From positions 124,001 through 188,000 of the forward strand of contig CAKSAK010000005.1 of the NCBI GenBank assembly GCA_934435205.1: 64,000 nucleotides of DNA, in the 5' to 3' direction. The DNA is from an uncultured Ruminococcus sp. GTDB lineage: Bacteria > Bacillota > Clostridia > Oscillospirales > Ruminococcaceae. Below are positions 42,007 to 51,307 of the stretch, one piece after another. The translations under genes were made by a program, and so were the position numbers. The notes under the pieces were generated by a model. That model saw only the letters and a program-made list of their open reading frames with translations. It made no database searches and was not told the DNA's origin. Each line of letters begins with the position of its first letter. The stretch's first letter is position 1.

Positions 42007-43551
42007 CTATTTTTCCTCCAGCCCGCTGAGGGAAAGCCTGCTCTCCATTTTCTGAACAGTCTTGCTCTCCTGCTTTGCGATCTTTGCTTCAAACCAGAAT
42101 GTCGAGCCTTTGCCCTCCTCCGATTGAACGCCATATGCAAAGCCGTGGGCTTTGAGTATCTCCTGACAAATGGAAAGTCCAAGTCCTGTGCCTACCACGT
42201 CACGCTTTACCTTTGCGTCACGGTAGTATCTGTCAAATATCTTCGGCAGAAGCTCCTTAGAAATGCCCTTTCCGTTGTCTGTTACCTCAATACGAACTAC
42301 ATCAGCCTTGTTTATCTGCTTGATACGAATGACCTTATTGTCACCTGTATAGTTTATAGCATTGTTTATAAAATTGTAAATTACCTGATCGAGCTTTGCG
42401 ATATCCGCTGTTATCACTCTGTCCTCGTCTGGGATATACTTGATATCATAACCATTTTGCTCTATGAGTATCTGATATCGAGTCATGCAGTCATTGAGCT
42501 TGTCAACTATAGAGAAGTCCGTGAGTTTAAGCTCCGCATTGCCCGACTCCAGCTTTGAAAGCTCCAGCAGATTGTTTACCAAGCTTGAAAGCCTGTCAGC
42601 CTCGTCGATAATGACTTGTATATGTTCCTGCCTCTTCACAGGATTGTCCCCGGACAAGTCCCTTATCATCTCCGCATAAGCCTTTACCATAGTGAGCGGT
42701 GTTCTCAGGTCGTGAGATATGTTCGCAATAAGGTCTTTCCTAAGCTCCGATACCTTTTGTATCTCGTCCTTGGCATTATTAAGCACCGTGGAAAGCTCCT
42801 CTATCTCACAATAGCCATGACCATTGAACTCCACCGTATAATCCCCTTCACCGAATTTCTTCGCCGTGTTCGTAATGTCAACGATAGGCTTTGAAAGTCG
42901 CTTTGAGATAAACATAGTTACAATAAAAGCAAGCTCAAAAAGTATGATAGTGATATAAATGAGCTGTTCTCTTATAATGCTTACAGTGGAATCTATCGGC
43001 TCTATTGAGCTTTCAATGAAAAGATACGCCTGCGTGTCCGAATCATCAGTGTAGATAGACGTGCAGTAAAATATCTCCTTGCTCTTGAAATTCTCGTTCT
43101 GGGCAATTTGCGTGATATAGTTATCGTCTGACTGCTTTAGCTGAGATATCATCTTGAAAAGTCCGATGCCATAGCCCTTGTTTATGACCTTGTAAAGATG
43201 CGAATATGCTCCCATGTTGTTTTCTATCACAAGAGGATTGCCCATTTCGTCCGTTATAACAATGCAAAGGCTGTTGTCAAAAGCCAGCGAGCGGTTCGTT
43301 ACCTCCTGCTCGTCAGTGCCATATGCTTGGATTATCTTATTTGCAGCGTCTGTGATATCTCTTATCTTCGCCGACTGGTAATATCTTTCTAAAAAGACAT
43401 ACTGAAAAAGCCAAATAAGAATAAGAATAAAAGCCGTGAAGAAGATAAAATACATCCACACATATGACCGCAGACTTCTTTTCGCCTTTATCTCCGCCGT
43501 CTTATTGCTGACTTTTTCCTTGACTTCTGCAAGCTTACTGGATCTTTTCAA
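42007..43551 (-). CDS. Sensor histidine kinase
   Basis: 514 residues: TM1 (about 31-52), extracytoplasmic sensor domain (53-190), TM2 (about 195-215), HAMP, HisKA with ISHDLRTPLTMVKAYAEM (phospho-His), N, G1 and G2 boxes (NFINNAINYT, VTDNGKGIS, GTGLGLSI). Its start overlaps the response regulator gene by 17 bases. Partner of the regulator at 43535, probably controlling the ABC exporter upstream. Confidence 0.93.
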   Translation of the reverse strand: MKRSSKLAEVKEKVSNKTAEIKAKRSLRSYVWMYFIFFTAFILILIWLFQYVFLERYYQSAKIRDITDAANKIIQAYGTDEQEVTNRSLAFDNSLCIVITDEMGNPLVIENNMGAYSHLYKVINKGYGIGLFKMISQLKQSDDNYITQIAQNENFKSKEIFYCTSIYTDDSDTQAYLFIESSIEPIDSTVSIIREQLIYITIILFELAFIVTMFISKRLSKPIVDITNTAKKFGEGDYTVEFNGHGYCEIEELSTVLNNAKDEIQKVSELRKDLIANISHDLRTPLTMVKAYAEMIRDLSGDNPVKRQEHIQVIIDEADRLSSLVNNLLELSKLESGNAELKLTDFSIVDKLNDCMTRYQILIEQNGYDIKYIPDEDRVITADIAKLDQVIYNFINNAINYTGDNKVIRIKQINKADVVRIEVTDNGKGISKELLPKIFDRYYRDAKVKRDVVGTGLGLSICQEILKAHGFAYGVQSEEGKGSTFWFEAKIAKQESKTVQKMESRLSLSGLEEK

Positions 43552-44209
43552 ACTTATATCCCATTCCTCTCAGAGTAACGATAAGATTGCGGTATTTTCC
43601 AAGGCTGTTTCTCAGCATTTTTATGTGAGTGTCCACAGTTCTGTCGTCACCGTAAAAATCAAAGCCCCATACCTCTTCAAGAAGCTTTTCTCTTGAAAGC
43701 GCAATGTTCATGTTCTTCACCAAATAGAAAAGCAGGTCATACTCTTTCGGGGTCATGGAAACCCTCTCTCCGTCTATCTTTACCTCACGGGCTGTAAAGT
43801 TTATCTCTAATCCCTCGTATCTTATAACGTCCTCAGTGTGCTGAGAAGCTGACGCACGGTTAAGCACTGCCCTTATCCTTGCCATAAGCTCCTTTGGCGA
43901 GAACGGTTTTACTACATAATCGTCAACGCCTATCTCAAAGCCGAAAAGCTTGTCATACTCCTCGCCCCTTGCGGAAAGCATTATAACAGGTATCTGTCTA
44001 ATCTTTCTTATCTCCTTGCAAGCTGAATAGCCGTCAAGCTTCGGCATCATAACGTCCATTATGATGATATCGAAATCCTGATTTTTCACCATTTCCACAG
44101 CCTGCATACCGTCCTCAGCCTGAGCTACTTCATATCCCTCAAACTCGGCATACTCTTTGATTATCTCTCTTATTTTTATCTCATCGTCTACAACAAGTAT
44201 TTTTGCCAT
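43535..44209 (-). CDS. OmpR-family response regulator
   Basis: 224 residues from ATG 44209 (AGGAGG, 8-base spacing; the ATG at 44215 is too close to it). Receiver domain with phospho-Asp in IIIMDVMMPKLDG, K in SPKELMA context, and an OmpR/PhoB winged HTH (MTPKEYDLLFYLVKN, DDRTVDTHIKMLRNSLG). Cotranscribed with the kinase. Confidence 0.93.
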   Translation of the reverse strand: MAKILVVDDEIKIREIIKEYAEFEGYEVAQAEDGMQAVEMVKNQDFDIIIMDVMMPKLDGYSACKEIRKIRQIPVIMLSARGEEYDKLFGFEIGVDDYVVKPFSPKELMARIRAVLNRASASQHTEDVIRYEGLEINFTAREVKIDGERVSMTPKEYDLLFYLVKNMNIALSREKLLEEVWGFDFYGDDRTVDTHIKMLRNSLGKYRNLIVTLRGMGYKFEKIQ

Positions 44210-44370
44210 AGTCATTCCCTCCTATTCAGGCAGCACCGCACAAGGAACGCCTGTCGACTTTGCTGCCTTAATTCATATTCTTTGCTTATATAATAACCTA
44301 TTATTGTGTAAAATTTGTGACGGTTTATAGAATATTCTAAGCCATACCGCACCAATTCACAAGAAAACTA

Positions 44371-44404
44371 CTGCCCGCCAACCAAAATGGTATGACGGGC
44401 AGAG
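44371..44404 (-). terminator. Terminator after the 34-residue gene
   Basis: Minus-strand stem CTGCCCG (44398-44404) / CGGGCAG (44371-44377) with inner ACCATTTTGGT pairing, followed by TAGTTTTCTT. Ends the ABC transporter transcript before the response regulator gene. The DNA from 44216 to 44370 shows no gene. Confidence 0.65.
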
Positions 44405-44438
44405 CTTATATAGGAATTTGTTATGGAAATGTCAGGGA

Positions 44439-44543
44439 TCAGCAATGTCCCATCATAATGAGAGCCATCAGACAAAGACCTGTTACGATACAGCTCATTG
44501 CGCCCATGATGTTGTCCATTTTTTCTGCTGTAAGCTTTTTCAT
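44439..44543 (-). CDS. 34-residue membrane peptide
   Basis: ATG 44543 with a very good RBS (AAGGAGG, 8-base spacing), stop TGA at 44439-44441. Sequence begins MKKLTAEKMDNIMGAMSC and continues as one hydrophobic helix rich in Met and Leu ending MMGHC. 30 bases after the ABC protein gene and before the terminator, so cotranscribed with it. May be a regulatory peptide of the transporter or a secreted/bacteriocin-like peptide. Too short for usual gene finders. Confidence 0.65.
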   Translation of the reverse strand: MKKLTAEKMDNIMGAMSCIVTGLCLMALIMMGHC

Positions 44544-44573
44544 AGTGATTACCTCCTTGGGGTCTGAAATAAA

Positions 44574-47501
44574 CTATTCTGTTCTCAGTGCGATAACAGG
44601 ATCTTTCTTTGCCGCCACTCTTGACGGGAACAGACCTGCGATAAGCGTCAGGCAAACGCTTATTGCAATGAGTATAACTGCCGCACTGACAGGTATTGAA
44701 GCTCTTATCGGCACGTCTGTAAGATGTGCGATTATCATGTTTATCGGTATTGTGAGCAGGTAGGAAATTATCATTCCCAATGCGCCTGCCACAAATCCCA
44801 CGATAACAGTTTCGGCATTGAACACTCTTGAAATATCCTTCTTTGAAGCACCTATACTTCTCAGAATACCTATCTCCTTTGTTCTTTCCAAAACTGAGAT
44901 GTAGGTTATAATGCCTATCATGATAGATGATACCACAAGTGAAATTGCAACGAATGCGATAAGAACGTAGCTGATAGCGTTTATGATAGAGGTGATAGAA
45001 CTCATCATAAGACCAACATAGTCTGTGTATTCTATCTTGTCTTCCTCTCCAACACTGTTGTTATAATCGTCGATCAAATCTATTATCTTTTCCTTTGAAG
45101 CAAAGTCCACAGGATAGATATTTATGCTGTCAGGGTCTTCAACAACTGAATAGCCAAGAGTTTTCATGTTGCTGTCATAGTTTGAGGTGGAATATTTTCC
45201 GCTGTTGGCAAGCTGATCCGCATTTGTATCAGACTGTTCTTTGAGCATTTGCTTCATAAGCTCCATTTGCTCGTCAGAAAGTGAAGCTATATACTTCTTC
45301 TGAGTTTCGGTAAGCGATGACATATCACCGCCCTGAATTGCTGACATATCCATTGAGCCCATGGCGTTCATGCCCATATCTGCAAGCTCGCCTGTATCGG
45401 AAGCACCGCTCTGCTCCATAAGAGCCTTATACTGCTCCTCGGTCATTCCCTCAGGAATTTCCATTGAGCTGTCGCCTGCTACCAAACCAGCCTGCTTGTC
45501 TGTGTCTGAGCTGTCTGCTGTTTTGTCAGCCTTGCTTTCTGTATCGGCTATGCTGTCGGAAACGGTTTCTGAACTGCTGTCTGTATCTGTCGCATTCTCG
45601 TCCGTTTTGAACTTAAGTCCTGTGAAAACATCTATGTCAGGGTTTGCTATCTGCTCTTTTACTATCTCGCTGTTATCTACTTCGTCGATAAGATATGTCA
45701 TAAGGTCATGACGATAGCCTATCGCGCCGCTTATGGAAGCAGAGGAAGCGTCCTCATCAGGTCTTAAGATACCGACTACACTTATTTCTGTGCCGTTTGC
45801 AACAGCCTTTTTCATGTAGCTCTCATCGCCTGTCATATCTTCCCACACACCGTCTTTTTTCTTATAGAAATCAGGTGTAGGAACGACCTTGAATTTCAGG
45901 TCAAGAAGCTCATCATAGGTATAAACGTGCTGTTCGCTGTCAACGGATATATCCTCTCCTGCCATGGCACGTCTTACTATGCCGTTAAGTGAGCTTGGGT
46001 CGAGAAGTCCGAGAGAATAAAGCACATAGTCGTTTATCTCGTTGTTCTTATCAACTACAAGCACAACTTCGTTATACTTTTCAGGCAAACGTCCTGCGAT
46101 AACGTCATACTGCTTGTCGATAAGCTCCTCATTATCTATCATTTCGCTCCATACGTCAGTACCCATGCCCATCATGCCACCCATTGAGCCACTCATGGAC
46201 ATTGCTTCCATCTGAGTTGAGGACATATATCCCATATCTTCAAGAAGCGTTGACGGATTGACCTGCATTACACCGCTGTCGCTCTCCGTGAAAACGTTAA
46301 GCGTGGTGGCGTAAGTGTACTGAACGTCGCTTGTAAGGTCTTTCAGGTCGCTGTTATCGTCAAGATATTTCTTGAACTTCTCCAGATTGTTGACCTTTGT
46401 TTCTTCCATGAGAGTATTTATCATCTCGCCCATGGCATTCTGAGAATAGACCTTATCTTTGCCGTGGTTTGCGGAGTCCTCATGTTTTTTTGCCATGGTG
46501 TTCATTATCTCGCCTATACTTGCGGTGGTCTTTGTTATCTGAAGCGGATAGCTTGAAAGGGTATCAGACTGCACCTGATCTATATAAAGCTGAACGCCGT
46601 TTGAGATAGAAAGAATAAGTGCGATACCGATTATACCGATAGAGCCTGCAAAAGAAGTAAGAAGCGTTCTTGCCTTTTTGGTCATAAGATTGTTTCGGCT
46701 CAAAGACAGCGCAGTGAGAAAGCTCATAGAAGTTTTAAGCTTTTTGCGCTCTTTCTTCGCCGCCTTTTTGTCAGCCTTCGTAGGTTCTTTTTCAGGCTTT
46801 TTGATAGGCTCGACAACGTTCTTGTCAAGAGGGTCGGAATCGTCTATGACCTTTCCGTCAAGAAGCTTGATGATTCTTGAAGAATACTTCATGGCAAGCT
46901 CAGGGTTGTGAGTTACCATTATAATAAGCTTGTCTTTGGAAATGCTCTTCAAAAGCTCCATTATCTGCACGCTTGTTTCAGTATCAAGCGCACCTGTAGG
47001 CTCGTCTGCAAGGAGGATATCAGGCTCATTCACAAGCGCTCTTGCAATGGCAACTCTCTGCATCTGACCGCCTGACATCTGATTAGGCTTTTTGTGGAGC
47101 TGGTCGCCAAGACCCACCTGCTCGAGAGCCTTGACGGCTCTTTCACGTCTTTCAGACTTTGAAACACCTGAGAGGGTCAAAGCAAGCTCAACGTTTGAAA
47201 GCACTGTCTGGTGCGGTATAAGGTTATAGCTCTGGAACACGAAGCCTATGGAATGGTTTCTGTAGGAGTCCCAGTCGCAATCCTTGAAATCCTTTGTGGA
47301 CTTGCCGTTTATGTTAAGGTCACCGCTTGTATATCTGTCAAGGCCGCCGATAATATTAAGAAGAGTGGTTTTACCGCAGCCTGACGGACCGAGGATAGAA
47401 ACGAACTCATTCTCACGAAAATCAATGCTGACGCCTTTGAGGGCAGAAACGGTGGAATCACCAACGACATAATCTTTTTTTATGTCCTTTAAACTAAGCA
47501 T
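44574..47501 (-). CDS. MacB-like ABC transporter, fused ATPase and permease
   Basis: 975 residues. ATPase at 1-230: Walker A GPSGCGKTT (38-46), signature MSGGQMQR, Walker B ILLADEPTGALD. A basic linker follows, then TM1 (about 280-305), a large extracytoplasmic domain (about 310-830) with a Ser/Asp/Thr-rich insert near 650-690 and Met-rich helices, and three TM helices of the FtsX/MacB permease type (about 845-960). Such proteins export peptides or protect against membrane-active agents. Preceded by a probable OmpR-type operator and followed by the 34-residue peptide gene and its two-component system. Confidence 0.92.
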   Translation of the reverse strand: MLSLKDIKKDYVVGDSTVSALKGVSIDFRENEFVSILGPSGCGKTTLLNIIGGLDRYTSGDLNINGKSTKDFKDCDWDSYRNHSIGFVFQSYNLIPHQTVLSNVELALTLSGVSKSERRERAVKALEQVGLGDQLHKKPNQMSGGQMQRVAIARALVNEPDILLADEPTGALDTETSVQIMELLKSISKDKLIIMVTHNPELAMKYSSRIIKLLDGKVIDDSDPLDKNVVEPIKKPEKEPTKADKKAAKKERKKLKTSMSFLTALSLSRNNLMTKKARTLLTSFAGSIGIIGIALILSISNGVQLYIDQVQSDTLSSYPLQITKTTASIGEIMNTMAKKHEDSANHGKDKVYSQNAMGEMINTLMEETKVNNLEKFKKYLDDNSDLKDLTSDVQYTYATTLNVFTESDSGVMQVNPSTLLEDMGYMSSTQMEAMSMSGSMGGMMGMGTDVWSEMIDNEELIDKQYDVIAGRLPEKYNEVVLVVDKNNEINDYVLYSLGLLDPSSLNGIVRRAMAGEDISVDSEQHVYTYDELLDLKFKVVPTPDFYKKKDGVWEDMTGDESYMKKAVANGTEISVVGILRPDEDASSASISGAIGYRHDLMTYLIDEVDNSEIVKEQIANPDIDVFTGLKFKTDENATDTDSSSETVSDSIADTESKADKTADSSDTDKQAGLVAGDSSMEIPEGMTEEQYKALMEQSGASDTGELADMGMNAMGSMDMSAIQGGDMSSLTETQKKYIASLSDEQMELMKQMLKEQSDTNADQLANSGKYSTSNYDSNMKTLGYSVVEDPDSINIYPVDFASKEKIIDLIDDYNNSVGEEDKIEYTDYVGLMMSSITSIINAISYVLIAFVAISLVVSSIMIGIITYISVLERTKEIGILRSIGASKKDISRVFNAETVIVGFVAGALGMIISYLLTIPINMIIAHLTDVPIRASIPVSAAVILIAISVCLTLIAGLFPSRVAAKKDPVIALRTE

Positions 47502-47534
47502 ATTTTTTTCTCCTATTTTTGTTATTGTAAAGAT

Positions 47535-47567
47535 ATTATAATAGGGTTTTATAAACTCAGTTTAAAC
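47535..47567 (-). promoter_or_regulatory. Promoter and response-regulator box of the ABC gene
   Basis: Minus strand TATAAT (47540-47535). Upstream GTTTA direct repeats (47567-47563 and 47556-47552) with 11-base period overlap the -35 position, which has no consensus. This is the usual layout of an OmpR-type activated promoter. Confidence 0.6.
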
Positions 47568-47599
47568 ATAACACGGTTTTGGGTGTAAAAATTGTCGGA

Positions 47600-48050
47600 G
47601 GGGAGATTTAAGTGAGGAGTGAGGAGTGAGGAATGAGCATAGCTGACCAGAGTTGCCCCTAAGCACCGAGCGGAGCGATTTTGCGGAGGAATAAACTATC
47701 CCGAATATATGTAGGGGTTGGTTTTGTGCTTATACATTGTCTGTAAAACACAAATTTGTGCTTTGGGTCGGTGTGCCGCAAAATCGCTCCGCTCTTTGCG
47801 GATTATACATTGTGCAGGAGGATAGAAAAGCGGTGCAGTTTGGCTTCTTCGATACTGCATTTGTACAAGTCGCAACTTTGCAATTCTTCTTTTATTATTC
47901 TGCACCGCTTGGTCGGCTGTCGCCGAATGAGGCTCTGCCTCAAACTCCGCAGGGGCTTTGCCCCGTTGACCCCACAAGCCCTCTAGCGCCGGGCTTGACC
48001 CTGCGCTTTATTGCTCGCTTCGCTCGGTGTTGCCTATACCCCCTGCGTTC
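47600..48050. repeat. Extragenic mosaic of repeats and micro-palindromes
   Basis: No gene between 47502 and 48106. The stretch holds GTGAGGAGT units and GAGCGGAGCGATTTTGCGG (copy 2, about 47608-47690), an inverted copy (CCGCAAAATCGCTCCGCTC near 47770), and an 11-bp inverted repeat AAGCGGTGCAG/CTGCACCGCTT (47828-47838, 47900-47910). A chain of short palindromes follows (CGGCTGTCGCCG, GAGGCTCTGCCTC, GGGGCTTTGCCCC) and then TCGCTTCGCTCGGTG near 48012. ORFs drawn through it are spurious. Confidence 0.65.
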
Positions 48051-48083
48051 GTTAATATCACGTTAATAAAATGATGATATAAT
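48050..48083 (+). promoter_or_regulatory. Promoter with OmpR-type direct repeats
   Basis: CGTTAATA at 48050-48057 and again at 48061-48068, period 11, just upstream of TATAAT at 48078-48083. The -35 is poor, as expected for an activated promoter. Probably the autoregulatory site of the regulator that starts at 48107. Confidence 0.65.
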
Positions 48084-48106
48084 GCAAAGTGAACGGAGGG
48101 GTAAAA

Positions 48107-48784
48107 ATGTTTCACATACTTGTGGTAGAGGACGATACTAACACTCGCAGGCTGACCTGCGATGTGCTTAGCGACAACGGCTACACACCTATCGAGGCTC
48201 GTGACGGTATAGAGGCTCTTGAAATAATGGACGAAAAACACGTTGACCTTATTATTATGGACGTTATGATGCCTCGTATGGACGGTTTGGAGCTTTGCGA
48301 AACTATCCGCAAGGCTGGGTTTCAGACGCCTATATTAATGGTGACGGCTAAGGAAACGGCTTTTGACAAAAAGCAGGGCTTTATAAAAGGTACGGACGAT
48401 TACATGGTGAAGCCCGTGGACGAGGAGGAAATGCTTCTGCGTATTCAGGCACTTTTGCGACGTTCGCAGATAGTGAGCGACCACAAGATAACTGTGGGCA
48501 ACACCACTCTCGACTATGACGCACTGACTATCAAGACCCCTGAGGGCATAAGGGAGCTTCCGCCAAAAGAGTTCATGCTTCTTTACAAGCTTCTTTCCTA
48601 TCCCGACAAGATATTCACCCGCCGTCAGCTTATGGACGAGCTTTGGGACATGACCTCAGACACTGACGAACGCACTGTGGACGTACACATAAACCGCATA
48701 AGAGAGCATTTGAAGAATAACCACGATTTTGAGATAGTGACAGTGAGAGGGCTTGGCTATAAGGCGGTCAAGCTGAAAGGATAG
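48107..48784 (+). CDS. OmpR-family response regulator
   Basis: 225 residues from ATG 48107 (GGAGGGG). Receiver with LIIMDVMMPRMDG phospho-Asp and ETAFDKKQGF, then a winged HTH (LPPKEFMLLYKLLSY, DERTVDVHINRIREHL). Four bases before the kinase gene. Confidence 0.93.
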   Translation: MFHILVVEDDTNTRRLTCDVLSDNGYTPIEARDGIEALEIMDEKHVDLIIMDVMMPRMDGLELCETIRKAGFQTPILMVTAKETAFDKKQGFIKGTDDYMVKPVDEEEMLLRIQALLRRSQIVSDHKITVGNTTLDYDALTIKTPEGIRELPPKEFMLLYKLLSYPDKIFTRRQLMDELWDMTSDTDERTVDVHINRIREHLKNNHDFEIVTVRGLGYKAVKLKG

Positions 48785-48788
48785 GCTC

Positions 48789-49859
48789 ATGAAAAAACAT
48801 CTTATCTCTGCTCTTCGCTCAGAGCGCAGGCGGAATTACACCATGAACGCCAGCATAGTTTCGGCAGTATTTGTAATAATGCTTTGGGCAGGGCTTCTTA
48901 CGGGATTTATAATGATAGGCATAAAAAGATGCCTGCATTTTCTATCTCCTTTGCAAATGCCTTTAGTTTTCCTTATTGTGGGACTTGTAGTATCGGTAAT
49001 AATAGGCACTTGCATTTCTGTCGCTGTTGCAAGCAAGATAGTCGGGCCTGTGCGTGAGGTAAAAAAGGCAATGCACAGGGTAGAAAAGGGAGATTTCTCA
49101 CAGAGGTTAGAGGTAACAGGCTTTAACGGTGAGATAGACGAGCTTATAGAAAGCTACAACAAAATGGCGCAGGAGCTTGGGGGCATCGAGATGTTCAGGG
49201 AGAATTTCATCAACAGCTTCTCCCACGAGTTCAAAACGCCTATCGTTTCTATCCAGGGCTTTGCGAAACAGCTAAAAAAAGAAAATCTGTCAGAAGAGAA
49301 AAAGCAGGAATACATTGACATTATCATAAGCGAATCAAAGCGATTGACCAATCTTTCATCGAACATTCTTATGCTTTCAAAGCTTGAAAATCAGCAGATC
49401 ATAACTGACAAGACGAGCTTTTCGCTAGATGAGCAGATAAGAAGCTGTATACTTTTGCTTGAAAAGCAATGGACAGCTAAAGACATAAGCTTTGACATTG
49501 ATATGCAGGAGATACAATACACCACCAATGCGGAAATGCTTTCGCAGGTGTGGGTGAACATAATAGGCAATGCCATAAAATTCTCCCCAGAGGGAAGCGA
49601 TATCGGAGTAAAGCTTTTCAAAGAGGGTGATGTGATAACGGCTGAGATAACTGACCGTGGCATTGGCATGGATCATCAGACCATATCACACATTTTCGAG
49701 CGTTTTTATCAGGGGGACAGGGCGCACGCTTCAGAGGGAAACGGACTTGGTTTGCCCCTTGTTAAGCGTATCGTGGAGCTGTGCAACGGCAATATCCGTG
49801 TTGAATCACAATACGGAAAGGGTACAAATTTTATTGTTACGCTCCCTGAGAATGGATAG
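48789..49859 (+). CDS. Sensor histidine kinase
   Basis: 356 residues: two TM helices (about 22-44 and 58-82) with a very short outside loop, so an intramembrane-sensing type kinase. Then HAMP, HisKA with NSFSHEFKTPIVSIQGF (phospho-His), and an ATPase domain (NIIGNAIKFSP, ITDRGIGM, GNGLGLPLV). Signals through the upstream regulator. No target gene is adjacent. Confidence 0.92.
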   Translation: MKKHLISALRSERRRNYTMNASIVSAVFVIMLWAGLLTGFIMIGIKRCLHFLSPLQMPLVFLIVGLVVSVIIGTCISVAVASKIVGPVREVKKAMHRVEKGDFSQRLEVTGFNGEIDELIESYNKMAQELGGIEMFRENFINSFSHEFKTPIVSIQGFAKQLKKENLSEEKKQEYIDIIISESKRLTNLSSNILMLSKLENQQIITDKTSFSLDEQIRSCILLLEKQWTAKDISFDIDMQEIQYTTNAEMLSQVWVNIIGNAIKFSPEGSDIGVKLFKEGDVITAEITDRGIGMDHQTISHIFERFYQGDRAHASEGNGLGLPLVKRIVELCNGNIRVESQYGKGTNFIVTLPENG

Positions 49860-49868
49860 GCATATAAA

Positions 49869-49902
49869 AAGGACGGATATTTCGGGGGAAATATCCGTCC
49901 TT
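49869..49902. terminator. Bidirectional terminator
   Basis: Perfect 15-bp stem (49869-49883 with 49888-49902), GGGG loop, T-run on the plus side and A-run on the other, so it can serve both the kinase and the convergent metY gene. Confidence 0.9.
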
Positions 49903-49924
49903 GATTTTTTACTGATTTTTATTT

Positions 49925-51190
49925 TTAGATAGCCGCAAAGCCCTGATTCAGATCATCTATGATATCCTCAACGTTTTCAAGACCTACGGAAAGTCTTATC
50001 ATTCCGCCGTTTATGCCTGCGGCAACGAGCTGTTCGTCGGAAAGCTGTCTGTGTGTTGCGGAGGCTGGGTGGAGGATACAAGTACGGATATCGGCAACGT
50101 GAACTTCATTGGAAGCCAATTTAAGGCTGTCCATGAACTTTGCCGCTGTATCTCTTCCGCCCTTGATAACGAACGAGATAACGCCTGCTGTGCCAAGAGG
50201 GAGATACTTTTCAGCAAGCTTATGGTACTTATCGCTTTCAAGTCCAGGATATGCAACGGACTCTACCTTGTCATTGCTTTCGAGGAATTTTGCCACTGTT
50301 ATGGCATTCTCGCAATACTGCTTCATTCTTACAGGGAGAGTTTCAAGTCCCAGATTGAGCAGGAACGAGGAATTTGCGGCAGGATAGCAGCCGAAATCTC
50401 TCATAAGCTGCATTCTTGCTTTTACGATATAAGGTGCGAACGAATATTTTTCGGTGTAGATAGTGCCGTGGTAGCTTTCGTCAGGCTCGGTCATGCAAGG
50501 GAACTTTCCGCCTGTCCAATCGAACTTGCCGCTGTCAACGATAACTCCGCCAACCTGAACAGCGTGGCCGTCCATATACTTTGATGTAGAATGGATAACG
50601 ATATCTGCGCCCCACTCTATAGGTCTGCAAAGGTATGGAGTAGCGAAAGTATTATCAACGATAAGAGGAACGCCATTCTTATGGGCGATATTTGCAAAAC
50701 GCTCGATATCGAAAACTGTCAGTGCTGGGTTTGCGATAGTTTCACCGAAAACAAGCTTTGTATTATCCTTGAAAGCCGCCTGTATCTCATCGTCTGTAGC
50801 GTCAGGGTCAACATAGATACACTCTATACCAAGTCTTTTCATTGTTATGCTGAAAAGGTTTATAGTGCCGCCGTAGATAGAAGTTGAAGCTATAAAGCTG
50901 TCGCCAGCCTGACAGATGTTCAGGATAGAGCAAAGTGTGGCAGCCTGTCCGCTTGATGTACACATTGCGGCTGCACCGCCCTCGAGAGCGGCAATTTTCT
51001 TCTCAACTGCGTCTGTGGTAGGGTTTTCAAAGCGTGAGTAGATAAGGCTCTTAGTAGGGTCGTCAAAGACCTCTGCTATCTCTCTCGAGGAGTCATAGAC
51101 ATAGGTGGTGCTTTGTACGATAGGCACTACCCTCGGCTCTCCGTTTTTAGGCGTATAGCCCTCGTGTAAACATTGTGTTTCGATCTTCAA
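49925..51190 (-). CDS. metY: O-acetylhomoserine sulfhydrylase
   Basis: 421 residues from a TTG start at 51190 (AAAGGA upstream, in-frame stop right before it). Cys/Met metabolism PLP-enzyme family: GYTPKNGEPRVVPIVQSTTYVYDSS start, PLP lysine in HSTSKYMDGH and LETLPVRMKQYCENA at the end. The MetY length (about 420-430) and insertions separate it from MetB/MetC. Makes homocysteine from O-acetylhomoserine and sulfide. No SAM or T-box leader seen in the 117 bases upstream. Confidence 0.9.
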   Translation of the reverse strand: MKIETQCLHEGYTPKNGEPRVVPIVQSTTYVYDSSREIAEVFDDPTKSLIYSRFENPTTDAVEKKIAALEGGAAAMCTSSGQAATLCSILNICQAGDSFIASTSIYGGTINLFSITMKRLGIECIYVDPDATDDEIQAAFKDNTKLVFGETIANPALTVFDIERFANIAHKNGVPLIVDNTFATPYLCRPIEWGADIVIHSTSKYMDGHAVQVGGVIVDSGKFDWTGGKFPCMTEPDESYHGTIYTEKYSFAPYIVKARMQLMRDFGCYPAANSSFLLNLGLETLPVRMKQYCENAITVAKFLESNDKVESVAYPGLESDKYHKLAEKYLPLGTAGVISFVIKGGRDTAAKFMDSLKLASNEVHVADIRTCILHPASATHRQLSDEQLVAAGINGGMIRLSVGLENVEDIIDDLNQGFAAI

Positions 51191-51307
51191 TCAAATCAAA
51201 TCCTTTCAATGCGGTGATGACCGCAAAATTTTTACCAATATAAAAAGCTTTTCAAAAAGCGTTTAAAACAGCAGTCCCCTCAGACCGCCCAAACATTATA
51301 AATGCGT

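Noticed and set aside
44392..44763. 123-codon plus-strand ORF over the 34-residue gene and the end of the ABC gene
   Set aside because: Antisense of two genes with good RBS; no RBS of its own.
47696..48066. Several ORFs in the 47.6-48.05 kb repeat mosaic
   Set aside because: They run through micro-palindromes in both directions with no RBS and no protein-like pattern.
51191..51307. SAM or T-box riboswitch before metY
   Set aside because: The 117-base leader has no conserved SAM-I core or T-box sequence and no terminator before the TTG start.
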